NCBI RefSeq assembly: GCF_950295315.1
Contig: NC_080185.1
Location: forward strand, 48,403,237 to 48,467,236
Direction: 5' to 3'
Length of the DNA stretch: 64,000 nucleotides
Source of the DNA: Erinaceus europaeus
Lineage: Eukaryota > Chordata > Mammalia > Eulipotyphla > Erinaceidae
In this document: positions 21,244 through 32,122 of the stretch, in pieces
Layout of the letters: each line of letters starts with the position of its first letter
How positions within the stretch are numbered: position 1 is the first letter of the stretch
Notes under the pieces: generated by a model
Seen by the model: only the letters and a program-made list of their open reading frames with translations
Databases searched by the model: none
What the model was told of the DNA's origin: nothing
Made by a program: the position numbers and the translations under genes

Positions 21244-22117
21244 CATCTTTATAAATAGTTTACTCTAAAAAGAGAAAATAAACAATCATTTAAGTGTACG
21301 GGATCAAAAGAGCCTTTTCATTTTAACTTTGAAAACACAAGTATATATAAAAGTATATAATGCACAGTTTTAAAAGTTATATAGTTAACAAATATCTAAT
21401 TATCAATTAAATTTAGAACTAAAAATTTCAGCATCATAGAAGCAATATGTAGGCCCCTTTCTGTATCTCTTAAAACTCACAATCATGTTGACTTTCTCAG
21501 TTATTTCCCAGGTATTCTTCATTTTTTTCACACAAGTATGAATTTCTAAAAAACTATTATTTAGTTTTTATCATATTTTGATATTTAATTAAATACAAAA
21601 TACAGATTATATTTGTGACTTGCTTCCTTTATTATTTTTTCAGAAATTATTCATATTATGATTTTAAATAAACTTGTTTTGCTTTTTCTACTATATGAAT
21701 TATCCATAATTTATGTATCTCTGATCTGTTAGTAGACATTTGAGCTTTTCCAGTTTATGCCTGTCAACACATACCTATGGCCAACATCACATTTCAGTTG
21801 TTAGCAGTTAGCCTGCTTAATAGCAGGTAAGAAACTGTCACAAATCAGTAAACCTTGTCAGTATAGACTCTTTTAAAAATATATGTTTCAGGCATTTCCC
21901 AAAACTTTAGTGCTTGACTAGATGGCAGAGAAACAATAAAAGTTACTATTTTTCCTCCAAAGGAAAATAGTAGCTCATTTTCCAAATGTTCACTCTAATT
22001 AATGAGGGATAGTAGTCTTCAAAAGAGATGACTTTAAAATGAATTTTTTGTATTGCTTCACTGAATAAATGAGCTTTGGTTGCCCCAACCCAGCTTTAAT
22101 TAATGACGGAATATTTC
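21244..22117. other. Unassigned AT-rich sequence
   Basis: No gene or recognisable repeat is seen apart from an (ATTT)n run that starts the next element at about 22126. Confidence 0.4.
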
Positions 22118-22125
22118 TTTAAAAT

Positions 22126-22165
<40 letters not shown>

Positions 22166-22663
22166 TTATTAGATAGAGACAGAAGGAAATTGGGGAGGTG
22201 GAGAAAGAGAGGAAGATAAAATAAGTCAGAAACAGAAGGATGAATATGGGATGATCTCATTCTCAGGCAGAAGTTGAAAAACAAGATCAGAAACGAAAAC
22301 ACAAGTAGAACCTGAAATGTAATTGGCATATCGCACCAAAGTAAAAGACTCTGGGGTGGGTGGGGAGAATACAGGTCCATGAAGGATGATAAATGACATA
22401 GTGGGGGTTGTATTGTTAAATGGGAAACTGGGGAATGTTATGCATGAACAAACTATTGTATTTACTGTTGAATGTAAAAATTAATTCCCCAATAAAGAAA
22501 TAAATTTAAAAAAAAAGAGAGGAAGAGAGACAGAGAGAAACCTGCAGCTCTATTTCACAACTCGTGAAGCTTTCACCCTGCATATGGGGACCAGAGGCTT
22601 AAACTTGGGTCCTTGTGCACTGTAGTGTGTGCACTTAACCAACTGTGCCACTTCCTGGAGCCA
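22118..22663 (-). mobile_element. SINE-B split by an L1 3' end
   Basis: Minus-strand SINE-B with an (ATTT)n tail at 22126-22167. The body begins ATAGAGACAGAAGGAAATTG, is interrupted at 22216 and resumes at 22516 with AGAGAGGAAGAGAGACAGAG, then GTGAAGCTTTCACCCTGCAT and a head ending GGAGCC near 22662. Confidence 0.88.
22217..22515 (+). mobile_element. 5'-truncated older L1 3' end inside a SINE
   Basis: Plus-strand L1 3' end with a polyadenylation signal (CCCCAATAAAGAAATAAA) and an A-tail. An 11-bp TSD (AGAGAGGAAGA) lies at 22206-22216 and 22516-22526, inside the SINE-B. Confidence 0.9.
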
Positions 22664-22664
22664 A

Positions 22665-23024
22665 AATACTGCATTTTGCTATAACGTGGATAGATATGGA
22701 AGGGATCATGTTAATTGAAACAAGTCAGAAGGAGAAAGACAAATAGCAAATTATCTTACATGTGGGATTTGAGAAACAACAGAAGAAAAAAGGCAGAAGA
22801 CTATATAAATCTCAAATTTATTTCTGCAACTCTGAGGTCGCTAAATGGGAAGAGGAGAAGGAATTATCAAGGGATATGGGACACTATTTCCTTTAGGAAT
22901 GGCAATTTGGTTGAGAGGACGACTTGATAACACATACAATTGGGACATTTGAAATTGTTCCCTAAGATAACAACAGCAGTGAAAAACATCTACTCAATAA
23001 AAATAAATTTAAAGTAAAAAAAAT
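22665..23024 (+). mobile_element. Old L1 3' end
   Basis: Plus strand, with ACGTGGATAGATATGGAAGG, AACAAGTCAGAAGGAGAAAG and an A-rich end just before the LTR. The 70-codon open frame within has no recognisable domain. Confidence 0.7.
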
Positions 23025-23030
23025 AAAAAC

Positions 23031-23602
23031 TGTCATATGCTTTACATTGGCTTGTTCTAGCCCTCCCCCCGCCAAGAGAATTGGATCAGGCCTGCTAATT
23101 TCGTGGGCCCGCTTGGCCCCGCCCCAAAAAGGAACCCCGGGAGAGGGTTCCTGAGTTCGAGAGTGCCAGAGTTCCTGAGTTCCTGAGTTAGACTGAGTTC
23201 CTGAGTTCCTGAGTTAGACAGAGTTCCTGAGTTCCTGAGTTAGACTGAGTTCCTGAGTTCCTGAGTTAGACAGAGTTCCTGAGTTCCTGAGTTCGAGAGT
23301 GCCAGAGTTTCAGAGGGTTCCCGAGTACGAGAGTTCTAGAGTTCCTGAGTTCGAGAAGAAGAGAGAGAGGGCCAGAGAGTTCCAGAGTTGGAGAGTTCCC
23401 GAGTTACAGAAAAGGAAAGAGTGCTTGCGCCGCTGCAAAGAGACAGCAGAGTTTTGTTTGGTGATTAGTTTGTCTTAGTTTATGAATCGTGGTTCCTGAA
23501 TAAAGAAATACAGCTTCCCTGCCCAGCCGTTGTCTCCGCGTCTCTGTTACCTGCCGTGAAGCTAGCCCGGCCAGCTGGAGCCTTCCGGAAATTTTAACAA
23601 CA
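23031..23602 (+). mobile_element. Solo LTR of an endogenous retrovirus (family 1)
   Basis: 572 bp starting TGTCATATGC and ending TTTTAACAACA, with a perfect 6-bp TSD (AAAAAC) at 23025-23030 and 23603-23608. A polyadenylation signal is present in CCTGAATAAAGAAATAC. A GAGTTCCT-based minisatellite fills the middle. TG...CA ends and a 6-bp TSD are typical of class II (ERVK-like) proviruses. With no internal region or second LTR it is a solo LTR, the product of LTR-LTR recombination. No viral coding sequence is present. Confidence 0.93.
23150..23310 (+). repeat. GAGTTCCT minisatellite inside the LTR
   Basis: A unit of about 26 bp, itself made of two GAGTTCCT repeats plus GAGTTAGACT or GAGTTAGACA, is repeated about four times. 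Further GAGTTC-type pieces follow to about 23400. The two sister LTRs differ in this region. Confidence 0.9.
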
Positions 23603-23608
23603 AAAAAC

Positions 23609-23963
23609 TATGGCTAGAATGCTCACTTGAATACCCTGCTACTTTGCTATTTATTTATACAATGCAGGTTTAAGCTTGGCACTCTCCACATTGAAGTAAG
23701 CTTTGTTGCTGTGGACTGTCTCTATCGATTTAAATAAAGAAAGAAATGTGAACTTTATTACTTTTCCTCTGTTCCTTTCTCTCATCCTTCCTACTTCAAT
23801 TAGATTTCAAATTTTTCTCTCATACTGTGTTTTAGTGGAAACTAAAGACAAATATTTTTATTCATAATATAATTATGAGCATCATTATATAAACCTCTCG
23901 GGGGCATATTCTTACAAAAGACCTTAAGGCGGGACTCAATAAGCATTTTCTGTAGAGGGTTAG
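23609..23963. other. Unassigned sequence
   Basis: No gene or recognisable repeat is seen. Confidence 0.4.
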
Positions 23964-23976
23964 ATAATTATTTTAG

Positions 23977-24263
23977 GGAGTCAGGCGGTAACGCAGTGGG
24001 TTAAGCACCGGCGGCGCAAATCACAAGGACCGGCATAAGGATACCGGTTTGATCCTCCAGCTCCCCATCTGCAGGGGAGTCTCTTCACAGGTGGTGAAGC
24101 AGGTCTGCAGGTGTCTAGCTTTCTCTCCTCCTCTCTGTCTTCCCCTCCTCTCTCCATTTCTCTCTGTCCTATCCAACAACAACGACATCAATAACAACAA
24201 TAATTACTTCAACAATAAAACAAAGGCAACAAAAGGGAATAAATAAATATTTTTTAAAAAAAT
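23977..24263 (+). mobile_element. SINE-A
   Basis: Plus-strand full-length copy. The A-box region reads TAACGCAGTGGGTTAAGC and the B-box region GGTTTGATCC; the CAA/ATA tail ends in an A-run. A perfect 13-bp TSD (ATAATTATTTTAG) lies at 23964-23976 and 24264-24276. Confidence 0.94.
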
Positions 24264-24489
24264 ATAATTATTTTAGACTTTGCTGACCACATACAATTAT
24301 TCTTTGGGATTTTGTTTGTTTTCTTAAGTATTTAAAATGCAAAACCACTCTCTTCTCATGGAGTAGGTTTAACTCAAGGAATATAGTTTGCCAATCATTC
24401 TTCTAGTGTCTGCCCTTATAAATTGAAATCACCAGGTCAAATATTATGTATAGATCCAACCTTTCTGTATTCCTCTCCTTCCCTGCTTC

Positions 24490-24800
24490 CTTCCTATTAT
24501 TTTTATTTAAATTGTTAATGGCAATATTGATATACAAAATTGTAAGGTAACAGAAGGATAATTCCACACCATTCCCACCACCAGAGTTCTGTATCCATAA
24601 TTCCTCATATTTAACACAGGATCCTGTTTAATTTCTAAGTCCCTGTCTATCTAAGATGACATTTCATGGTCACAGCTGGGAACATTCTAGGTTACACTCA
24701 TTTTAGGACCAGTCTTCCTCTAGTGACAGGGAAGGATGACTCAGCCTCCCTTTGGAGAGTGGGGTAGTATCTACCATTGCTACTTTATAGGGAGGACAAG
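24490..24800 (-). mobile_element. Probable older L1 3' end fragment
   Basis: Contains AACAGAAGGATAATTCCACA, CATTCCCACCACCAGAGTTC and CTGTATCCATAATTCCTC, a diverged form of the L1 3'UTR landmarks, minus strand. It shares features with 47836-48085. Boundaries are approximate. Confidence 0.55.
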
Positions 24801-25087
24801 TTCCTGGAGTGGCCCATGAGAGGACTTATGATGATATTCCTGATTATCCAACTTTCTTATATACTAATAGTTTTTCCAAGTGATTACTTACTCTCAGAAT
24901 CAATGCATAAGAACATAGTTATCCCACAAATTTGCCCACATTTTGTATTTGACAGTATTTTTTACTTGAGTCATTCTTTTAGTATTGTGGTCTCACAATT
25001 TGCTTTTTGTTTTCCTTTAGTGATTTAATTTATAGGTGTTCCTGGTATATTCTGCATATAAATTATTATATTATACTATTTTACTAG
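24801..25087. other. Unassigned sequence
   Basis: Nothing recognisable; the 83-codon open frame 24777-25028 has no known domain. Confidence 0.4.
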
Positions 25088-25312
25088 TTTAAAATTTTTT
25101 ATAACTTTATTCATTGTTTTGATAGAACACAAAGAAATTGAGAGGGAGGGAGAGATAGAGAGGGAGACAGAGAGATGTCTGCTCTCCTGCTTCACCACTC
25201 ATGAAGTACCCACCCTGCAGGTGGGGACCAGAGGCTTGAACTTAAGTCCTTGCACATAATAATATATGCTCTCTATCTCTACTGGAAGTGCCACTACTCT
25301 GCTCCAATAAAG
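25088..25312 (-). mobile_element. SINE-B
   Basis: Minus strand, with AAAGAAATTGAGAGGGAGGG, CTGCTTCACCACTCATGAAG and GGTGGGGACCAGAGGCTTGA on the plus strand. The head at the right is diverged. Confidence 0.82.
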
Positions 25313-25484
25313 GTATTTTTATATGGTATTTCCCAGATATTTTTAAAAAATATTCAAAATGAAAATAAATTGTTTTTATGCATATTGTAAGGAATTTCAT
25401 TTTATTTTCATTTGGATATCAATTATCTCAGTGGCATTTGTTTAAAGATTATCCTTTTCCCACTACTGAGTTATGACAATAATG

Positions 25485-25486
<2 letters not shown>

Positions 25487-25522
<36 letters not shown>
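25487..25522. repeat. (AC)n microsatellite
   Basis: About 18 uninterrupted AC dinucleotides. Confidence 0.98.
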
Positions 25523-25524
<2 letters not shown>

Positions 25525-25921
25525 CTGAATGGGCACACTTCTATTCCATTAATCTATCAATGACTTCTAACAAACACAAGCATGTATATAAATTTTAAAA
25601 TAAAGTTTACATAGACTAATTCAGATTTATAAAGCAAAAAGTAGGCCACTATTTTGATGGTAGTTGCAATGAATCTAAGGTTTAAGTTTTGGAGAGGTGA
25701 TATATTTATAATATTGAGCATTTAAATACACATATATGCTATACTATTCTATTAAGGAATAATTTAATATCTTCCAATATTGTTCATGAGTTTACATGTA
25801 GATTGATTTCTACATTTTGAGATTGTCAATAAAATTTTGATTTTTTTAAATTTTAATTTTTGGATTGCTTAGTAATACTGAAATATATGGAAATACATTT
25901 ATGTATATTAAAAATATTCCA
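25523..25921. other. Unassigned AT-rich sequence
   Basis: No gene or recognisable repeat is seen. Confidence 0.4.
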
Positions 25922-26050
25922 TTTAGGCTAAGGGTAAATAGCATAACGGTTACGCAAAGAGACTGTTGTGCTTGAAGCTCCAAAATTATAGGTCAGCCCT
26001 CACACCACTATGAGCCAAAGCTGAACAATGCTCTGATAGAAAAAAAAAAC
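25922..26050 (+). mobile_element. SINE-C
   Basis: Plus-strand copy. The head is GGTAAATAGCATAACGG, the body GAGACTGTTGTGCTTGAAGC, and the end GCTCTGATAGAAAAAAAAAA. Confidence 0.82.
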
Positions 26051-26067
26051 AATACTTCATTTATATT

Positions 26068-26178
26068 TTACTGCTGAAGCTTCCACCCTGCAGTTGGGAA
26101 CTAGGGGCTTCTACTTAGGTCCTTGATAATGGTAGTATGTGCATTATACAAGGTATGACACCACTTGACCACTTCCTT
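26068..26178 (-). mobile_element. SINE-B fragment
   Basis: Minus-strand 5' half only (GAAGCTTCCACCCTGCAGTT, GGGAACTAGGGGCTTCTAC on the plus strand). Confidence 0.65.
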
Positions 26179-26362
26179 TATTCTTATTTCTAAAAACTTT
26201 ATATTTTTAGCACATAGACATAGAATACAGATAAATATGTTTTTTATTTTTTGTGTGAGGTATGAGTACATCTTCATTTGACTGTACTGTGGGTATTCAG
26301 ATATTACAAAAAATATTTCCTCTACAAATCGTCTTTTCAAAAATAGAATTTCTTGTATTTTT

Positions 26363-26667
26363 TATAATTTTTAAAAAATTATTATTATTATTATTTTATT
26401 TATTTATTCTTTTTGTTGCCCTTGTTGTTTTTTTATTGTTATAGTTATTATTGATGTCATTGTTGTTGGATAGGACAGAGAGAAATGGAGAGAAGAGGGG
26501 AAGACAGAGAGGGGGAGAGAAAGACAGACACCTGCAGACCTGCTTCACCGCCTGTGAATTGACTCCCCTGCAGGTGGGGAGCCGGGGGCTCGAACCGGGA
26601 TCCTTCCGCTGGTCCTTGTGCTTAGCGCCACCTGCGCTTAACCCGCTGCACTACCGCCCGACTCCCA
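26363..26667 (-). mobile_element. SINE-A
   Basis: Well-preserved full-length minus-strand copy with an (ATT)n/(ATTT)n tail. Its head retains a GGTTCGAGCCC B-box. A 16-bp TSD (AATTTCTTGTATTTTT) lies at 26347-26362 and 26668-26683. It has decayed little, so it is probably among the younger copies. Confidence 0.94.
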
Positions 26668-26683
26668 AATTTCTTGTATTTTT

Positions 26684-27059
26684 ATTTAAAAATTATTGGT
26701 GATAATTTCCCCATTATTAAAATTTTTCAATGATAATAATTTTATAGAATGCATACTATTACATTATATGGATGTACAACAATGTATATAACCACTTTTC
26801 ATTATTTCAGCTTTTCTTCCTTCTATGCTATATTTATATGCATGTTTAATTTTCATATGACATTATTATTTTAGTATATATTTTTACAGAATTATTGACT
26901 TAAATAATAGGCTTGCTCTTGTCTAATTGCTATCCAATAAATCTGTCATAATTGTTCATATGTATCAAAATTGTATAAAATATAGTTCCTACTACAGTAA
27001 AAATATTTTAAGATATCCTTACAAAATTAATAAAGAAAATTACATTTCTTTGCCTAAAA
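26684..27059. other. Unassigned AT-rich sequence
   Basis: No gene or recognisable repeat is seen. Confidence 0.4.
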
Positions 27060-27650
27060 AACTAGATTTCTGGGCTCTCATTATATTCAGTTAAACTGTA
27101 AATGAGTTCTTATACCAGTCGCACACTATTTTGATTAGTGTATTTTGTAGTAAGTTTTTTAATTTAGTGTGACCCCTCTTTTTTTAAAGATAGTTTTGGG
27201 TATTCTTGGACTTGAAATCTCATATGAATTGTAGAATAGAGCCACCAATTTCTTTCAAAATTTCATCTGGGATTTTAGTAATAGTTGTCTCAAATGTATA
27301 CATCATTATTGGTTGGATTCAGGCTGCATTTGGTATGTCGGATGATGTTGGCCTCATAGGAGTTGAAAGAAATTTTTCCTGAGTCTTCAATATTTTGGAA
27401 GAGATTGTAAAGTAGAGGCATTAGCTCCTCCTTGAAGGATTTGTAGAATTCATTTGTGAAGCTGTCTGGGCCTGGACGTTTGTTGTTGGGAAGGTTTTTG
27501 ATGATACCTTCAATTCTTTGGTAGTAATTGGTGTGTTCATGTTTTTTAGGTCTTCCTAGCTCAGTCTTGGGAGATTGTTTGATTTGAGATTGTTTATCCA
27601 TTTCATCCAGAATTTCTAGTTTGGTTGCATAAAATATATTAAACATTATT
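27060..27650 (-). mobile_element. Old L1 fragment, ORF2 reverse-transcriptase region
   Basis: The minus-strand frame 27646-27290 retains KNLPNNKRPGPDSFTNEFY, aligning to the same region of L1-A ORF2 (near 13200). The frame is lost beyond it. Confidence 0.82.
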
Positions 27651-27759
27651 AGAAATGTATTAACAATTTAATCCCACTGTTAAAATTCAATCATGCTACC
27701 AATTTGAAACCTTAAGTGCTTAAATTGAAGGGATATATACTCAGAATCGGGGTCTATGC

Positions 27760-28012
27760 ATCAAAAAGTTCTAGATATTCAATCTATTTTCCCCTTTTAT
27801 ATTGATTAAGTAGTGATTTATAAGACTACAAGTTAATAGGAGTGAATAGTATCACTATTCCTACCACCAAAAGTCTGGGTCCTTACCCCACCAACCTATA
27901 GTGGTGCTGAAAATTTACCCTCACCCTTCCCCCAGAGTATTTTTATGTTGGTGCAGTACTCCAATCAATTTCTGTTTTGCATTTCCTTTTCTGTTCTTCG
28001 TTCTCAATTTTT
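27760..28012 (-). mobile_element. L1 3'UTR fragment
   Basis: Minus strand, matching the ORF2-proximal 3'UTR of L1-A (compare 10530-10745): TTAAGTAGTGATTTATAAG, CCTACCACCAAAAGTCTGGG. It carries neither tail nor ORF2. Confidence 0.7.
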
Positions 28013-28154
28013 TTCAAAATTTTTATTCATTGGATAGGGACAGCAAGAACTCAAGAGGGAATGGGGGAGATAGAGAAAGAGAAAGAAAGATATCTGCAGA
28101 CCTGCTTCACCATTTGCAAAGCTTTCCCCCTGGAGGTGGGGACCAGGGACTTGA
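28013..28154 (-). mobile_element. SINE-B, 5'-truncated
   Basis: Minus strand. The body is ATTGGATAGGGACAGCAAGA and CTGCAGACCTGCTTCACC; it ends at GGGACTTGAA, so the head is missing. Confidence 0.75.
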
Positions 28155-29000
28155 ACTATTGATGCTGTCTTTGTGGCCTTGTATGCGGTCAATGCATGAG
28201 AATGTTCCATAAGGACTTCAGAAGAATGTGTATTCTACTTTCTTAGGGTACAGAGCTTTAAAGAAATCTAGTAGGTCTAATTTATTCATTTCTTCATTCT
28301 TTTTATTTTTTAAAAAATTAGTTTTGTCTGGCCTATTTGGGAGAATGAAGTATTCAGTTATCCAGTATTAATATATTTATACTGACATAAAATTTCAGAT
28401 GTCTCAATGGCTAACTTATATACTTTGCTGGCTTCTTATGTAGTGTGGAAATAATGATTATTGTTAATTCTTCTTGTTTGATTGATCCTCTGAGCATTAA
28501 GTAGTATTCATTCTTGTCTTTTAGTATGACTATTGCTGCACTTTTTTTTGTTGTCCATTAGGATATGATAATTTTCCATCCTATCACTTTGAGCCTATTC
28601 TTATCCTGATAAGTTAGATGAGTTTCTTGTAGACAACATGTGTTTGAGTTGTTTTTCCTAGTGCATGCTTCTACTCTGTGTCATTTGTCAGTTGAGTTTA
28701 GACTTTTGTAATTAAGTGACATTACTCAATTTTGTAAGCATCTTAAAATTTTTAAATTTATTTAAAAGGAGACATTAACAAAACCATAGTATAAGAGGGG
28801 CACAACTTCACACAATTCCCACCACCTCTTGTAGCATTGGCTTGATGGTGATAGTTTCTTTCAGATGTTCCTTATTTGAAAAGGTCTTTTTTACTACATT
28901 CATTCTGAATGATAAACTAGTGAGTTCTTGCTCCTGTATTAAGCCTCGGAACTGCTAATTGTGGAGTCCTCCCTGTACAACTACACACTTCATCAAATTC
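28155..29000 (-). mobile_element. Old L1 fragment (endonuclease to ORF1 junction), with a small 3'-end insertion
   Basis: The plus strand shows TATTGATGCTGTCTTTGTGG, GTATGACTATTGCTGCACTT and GATAATTTTCCATCC, aligning to L1-A at about 13950-14650 in the same orientation. At about 28745-28828 a short young L1 3' end (GAGACATTAACAAAACCATA) is embedded. Frames are broken. Confidence 0.75.
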
Positions 29001-29091
29001 CAAGGTGTATTCTAGCTTTGGATGAACTCAGCCATTCCACAATTTGATCCCCTCTTCCCCCAGATGGTCAAAGAAATGAGACCAAGCCCTA

Positions 29092-29250
29092 CTTTTTTTT
29101 TTTTTTTTTTTTTGCCCTACTCTTCTTCCAGAGTCTGTTGCAGTTCAAACCAGAAACTACAACATTCCTCTGATACAGTGTGGACTGGACTCAAACCTGT
29201 GTTGCTTGCATGGAAAAGTGCATTATCCATATGGGACATTTTCCGAACCA
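29092..29250 (-). mobile_element. Probable SINE, family uncertain
   Basis: A T-run of about 23 bases at 29092 resembles a minus-strand A-tail, followed by a body with CTGGACTCAAACCTGTGTTG. A diverged SINE-C-like element is possible. Confidence 0.45.
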
Positions 29251-29254
29251 CCCC

Positions 29255-29425
29255 CACCTTTAAGACTAAGAGACAGTGAGAGAAAAGTAGGGAGAGATCC
29301 TACTGCACTGCTCCACTTTAGTAAATCTTCCCTTTGCACAAAAATGTGGCGGCAAAGGGCTCAAATTTGGATCTACACATAAGGTAAAATGTGTGCTCTA
29401 CTTGGTGGTCTATCTCCTGTTCACT
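29255..29425 (-). mobile_element. SINE-B, old
   Basis: Minus strand, with AAGACTAAGAGACAGTGAGA, TGCACTGCTCCACTTTAG and GGCTCAAATTTGGATC in SINE-B order. Confidence 0.6.
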
Positions 29426-29689
29426 GAGATATCATATCTCTTTTTCAGTCAGTTTAAGACATTTTTATCTTAAGTAAATTTTATTCATTTCAATTAGGTT
29501 GTCTACTTTTTGACATAAAGACATTTGAAGTATCCTGGTCATAAGGCACCACCTTTCATTGTCAGCTTTACTGTTTTTATTTATTCAGTTTTTCCTTAGT
29601 CAGTCTAGTTAAGGGTTATCAGTATTGATAATATCTGCAAGAATCAACTCTTTTTTAATCACCTTACTAAAATAATATTAATCTATAGG

Positions 29690-30165
29690 ATTATTATTGT
29701 CACAGGCATACAGTTCCATATCTCCCCAAGATAAGTGTTCACAAAAACATGTATCTGATGAGATTTATACAACTCTATTATCACAGTAGTGCTATATGCA
29801 ATAGTGAAGATTTGGAAACAACCCAAGTGTCCAGCAGCATATAAGTGGGTCAAAGATTTGTATGAGAGAGTCAGGCGGTAGTGCAGTGGGTTAAGCGCAG
29901 GTGGCACAAAGATTTGTATGTATGCGAAATGGAATACTATTCAGCTGTAATAAAAGATTAAATCTCTCTTTCTAGAACATGGATGAATCTGGTGAGACTC
30001 ATGATAAGTTAAACAAGACAGAAGGAGAAGAACAAATATCAGATGATATGATTCACAGATGAGATTTAAGACACAAGAGAAAACATTGTCTGAGTAGTTA
30101 ATAAATTGTGGTATACTTAAACAGTGCTAAAGGTGTCTTTCTATTTCCCTCTCTATGTCCCATTT
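29690..30165 (+). mobile_element. Old L1, ORF2 end and 3'UTR
   Basis: Plus strand. GGAAACAACCCAAGTGTCCA and GAAATGGAATACTATTCAGC are typical of the ORF2 carboxy-terminal coding region, followed by an AACAAGACAGAAGGAG 3'UTR block. It is interrupted by the 42-bp SINE-head insertion at 29865. Confidence 0.85.
29865..29906 (+). mobile_element. Tailless SINE-A head insertion, 42 bp
   Basis: Contains only the first bases of the SINE-A tRNA-like head (GAGTCAGGCGGTAGTGCAGT, then GGGTTAAGCGCAGGTGGCA). It is flanked by a perfect 14-bp TSD (CAAAGATTTGTATG) at 29851-29864 and 29907-29920, within an old L1. No SINE body, B-box or A-tail is present. See findings. Confidence 0.9.
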
Positions 30166-30169
30166 CTTT

Positions 30170-30975
30170 TTTTAATTTTTTTATTTATAAAAAGGAAACA
30201 TTGACTAAACCATGGGATAAGAGGGATACAACTGCACACAATTTCCACCACCAGAACTCTGTATACTATCCCCTCCCCTTATAGCTTTCCTATTCTTTCA
30301 CCCTCTGGGAGTATGGACCCAAGGTCACTGTGGGATGCAGAAGGTGGAAGATCTGGCTTCTGTAATTGCTTCCCCACTGAACATGGGTGTTGGCAGGTCT
30401 ATCCATACTCCCAGCCTTTCTCTCTCTTTCCCTAGTAGGGTGGGGCTCTGGGGAAGCGGAGATCCAGGACACATTCATGGTGTTGTCTGTCCAGGGAAGT
30501 CTGGTTGGCATCTTGCTAACGTCTGGAATCTGGTGGATGAAAATAGAGTTAACATACAAAACAAAACTGTTGATTAATCATGAACCTAAAGGCTGGAATA
30601 ATGCAGATTAAGAGTTGGGGGGGGTGTATCCATTTTGTAGATAGCTAGTAGGCATATTTTAATGATATTCCAAAGGGCCTGTGGCTATACTAAGTTTTGT
30701 TGTTGTTGTTGTTGTTGTTTCTTTGATTTTGCCTGAGCCTGAAATCTGATATGCAGGTGGATCCTAATTGTTGTCTGGGGAGGTGATGTGATGGCTGGCA
30801 GAAGGACCAGAAAGCTGGATCAGGGAAGAGAGTAGTTCTCAAATATGACAAAGGTGTATAAATATTCTTGACTGTAAACCTAATCAATTTGATATTATCT
30901 GGGGCCCATATTCAGCTTAGGAGCCTATGTGACCTTTGCATCCCTGTAGATCTGAGCTCACATTCTGTGGTCATA
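30170..30975 (-). mobile_element. L1 3' end, long truncated copy
   Basis: Minus strand, T-rich at the left (about 30170-30185). It has the 3' landmarks GGAAACATTGACTAAACCAT, GTGGGATGCAGAAGGTGGAA and GAGCCTATGTGACC. A (GTT)n run sits at about 30700-30719. It belongs to a 3'UTR subfamily related to 34424, 46262 and 60376. Confidence 0.85.
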
Positions 30976-31978
30976 TCTATCCCCTATTTCTTTCAGTTTA
31001 TCTAAACAAAATAAATGAAATATTAAAAAATAAAGTTTAGACTTTTATTCAGAATCCCATGCTATTTTTTCTTAAATAAAAAATAAGCTATACCATTCTT
31101 TCACTTTAGATCAGGTGAATCATTTTAATTTCCCTCTCACAGTAAGAGGCCACCCATCTAAATATTGTTTGCATGGATCCCTGAGGAGTGGAAAATTAGT
31201 TTTCAAAATAAAAAGTCATTCAATTTCCTTTACATCATAGTATGCAGTACCTTATGCTTACAATCATAATGGTTAAGTGGTATCTACTCTCTCCTTGATG
31301 GCTATAGCTTCAACTTTATTATAGATTTGAGCACATTTTGTTTCCTTTAAACTCACTAAATCATTTTTTTGTATTCTTCTCATTACATAGACATTGACTC
31401 TTGTAGATATGTGTAAACATGTGCCTTATAATCTCTCTCTTGGAGATGAAACTTAACTACATCTTGATTGTGCATTCAACAATGACTCTGACCTTCTAAT
31501 CTATTAAGGCTACCTAGAGCAGAGCTAAGACATGCTCCTTTTTTATAATTTGTAGGAAGCTATTTAAATTCATTTTATAGTTCAAGCATATTCCAAGATG
31601 CAATTAAGTGTAAAATAAAATGACTGAGTTCTGAGAAGATTGAACCAAAAAAGTGAGAAAATTTCGAGAAAGTTTTTAGATAGCTAATTAGGCATATAAT
31701 TGAGAAAGTGTGGTAGAAAGGAAGAAGAATATTTTTTTAAATCTCGGAGAATGGTGTAATTATAAGATAAGTTTGGCTTATGGGTCATCCATAAGTTAAA
31801 ATTATCCATTAATTGATTCCCTCTTCCTAAAGGAACAGACTTGAAGTAGTGGCGGTTCCATGTTCAGCCACTGACCATAAACATGTGAGATACATGCAGC
31901 CTTGACACCAACATGATGACCTACTCGGGCAAGTAGCAGATGGGTTATCACTCAACTATCCTTCACACAACAGATTGT
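30976..31978. other. Unassigned AT-rich sequence
   Basis: No gene or recognisable repeat is seen. Confidence 0.4.
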
Positions 31979-31993
31979 CTATTTGACGTATTT

Positions 31994-31994
<1 letters not shown>

Positions 31995-32053
<59 letters not shown>

Positions 32054-32122
32054 TCCTTCCTTCCTTTCTTCCCCCTCCCTCTCTCCCTCCCTCCTTCCTT
32101 CCTTCCTTCTTTCTTTCTTTCT
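31995..32122. repeat. (TTTC)n/(TTCC)n microsatellite
   Basis: About 60 bp of pure TTTC, then TTCC and CCCT-rich variants, then TTTC again. Open frames through it are spurious. Confidence 0.97.

Noticed and set aside
23150..23310. GAGTTCCT array considered as a CRISPR-like array
   Set aside because: Units are contiguous without unique spacers and lie inside an LTR with perfect TSDs.
29881..29906. tRNA gene candidate from the A-box-like head
   Set aside because: No B-box, no cloverleaf and only 42 bp; it is a SINE-head fragment. Other heads with both boxes are joined to SINE bodies and are not tRNA genes.
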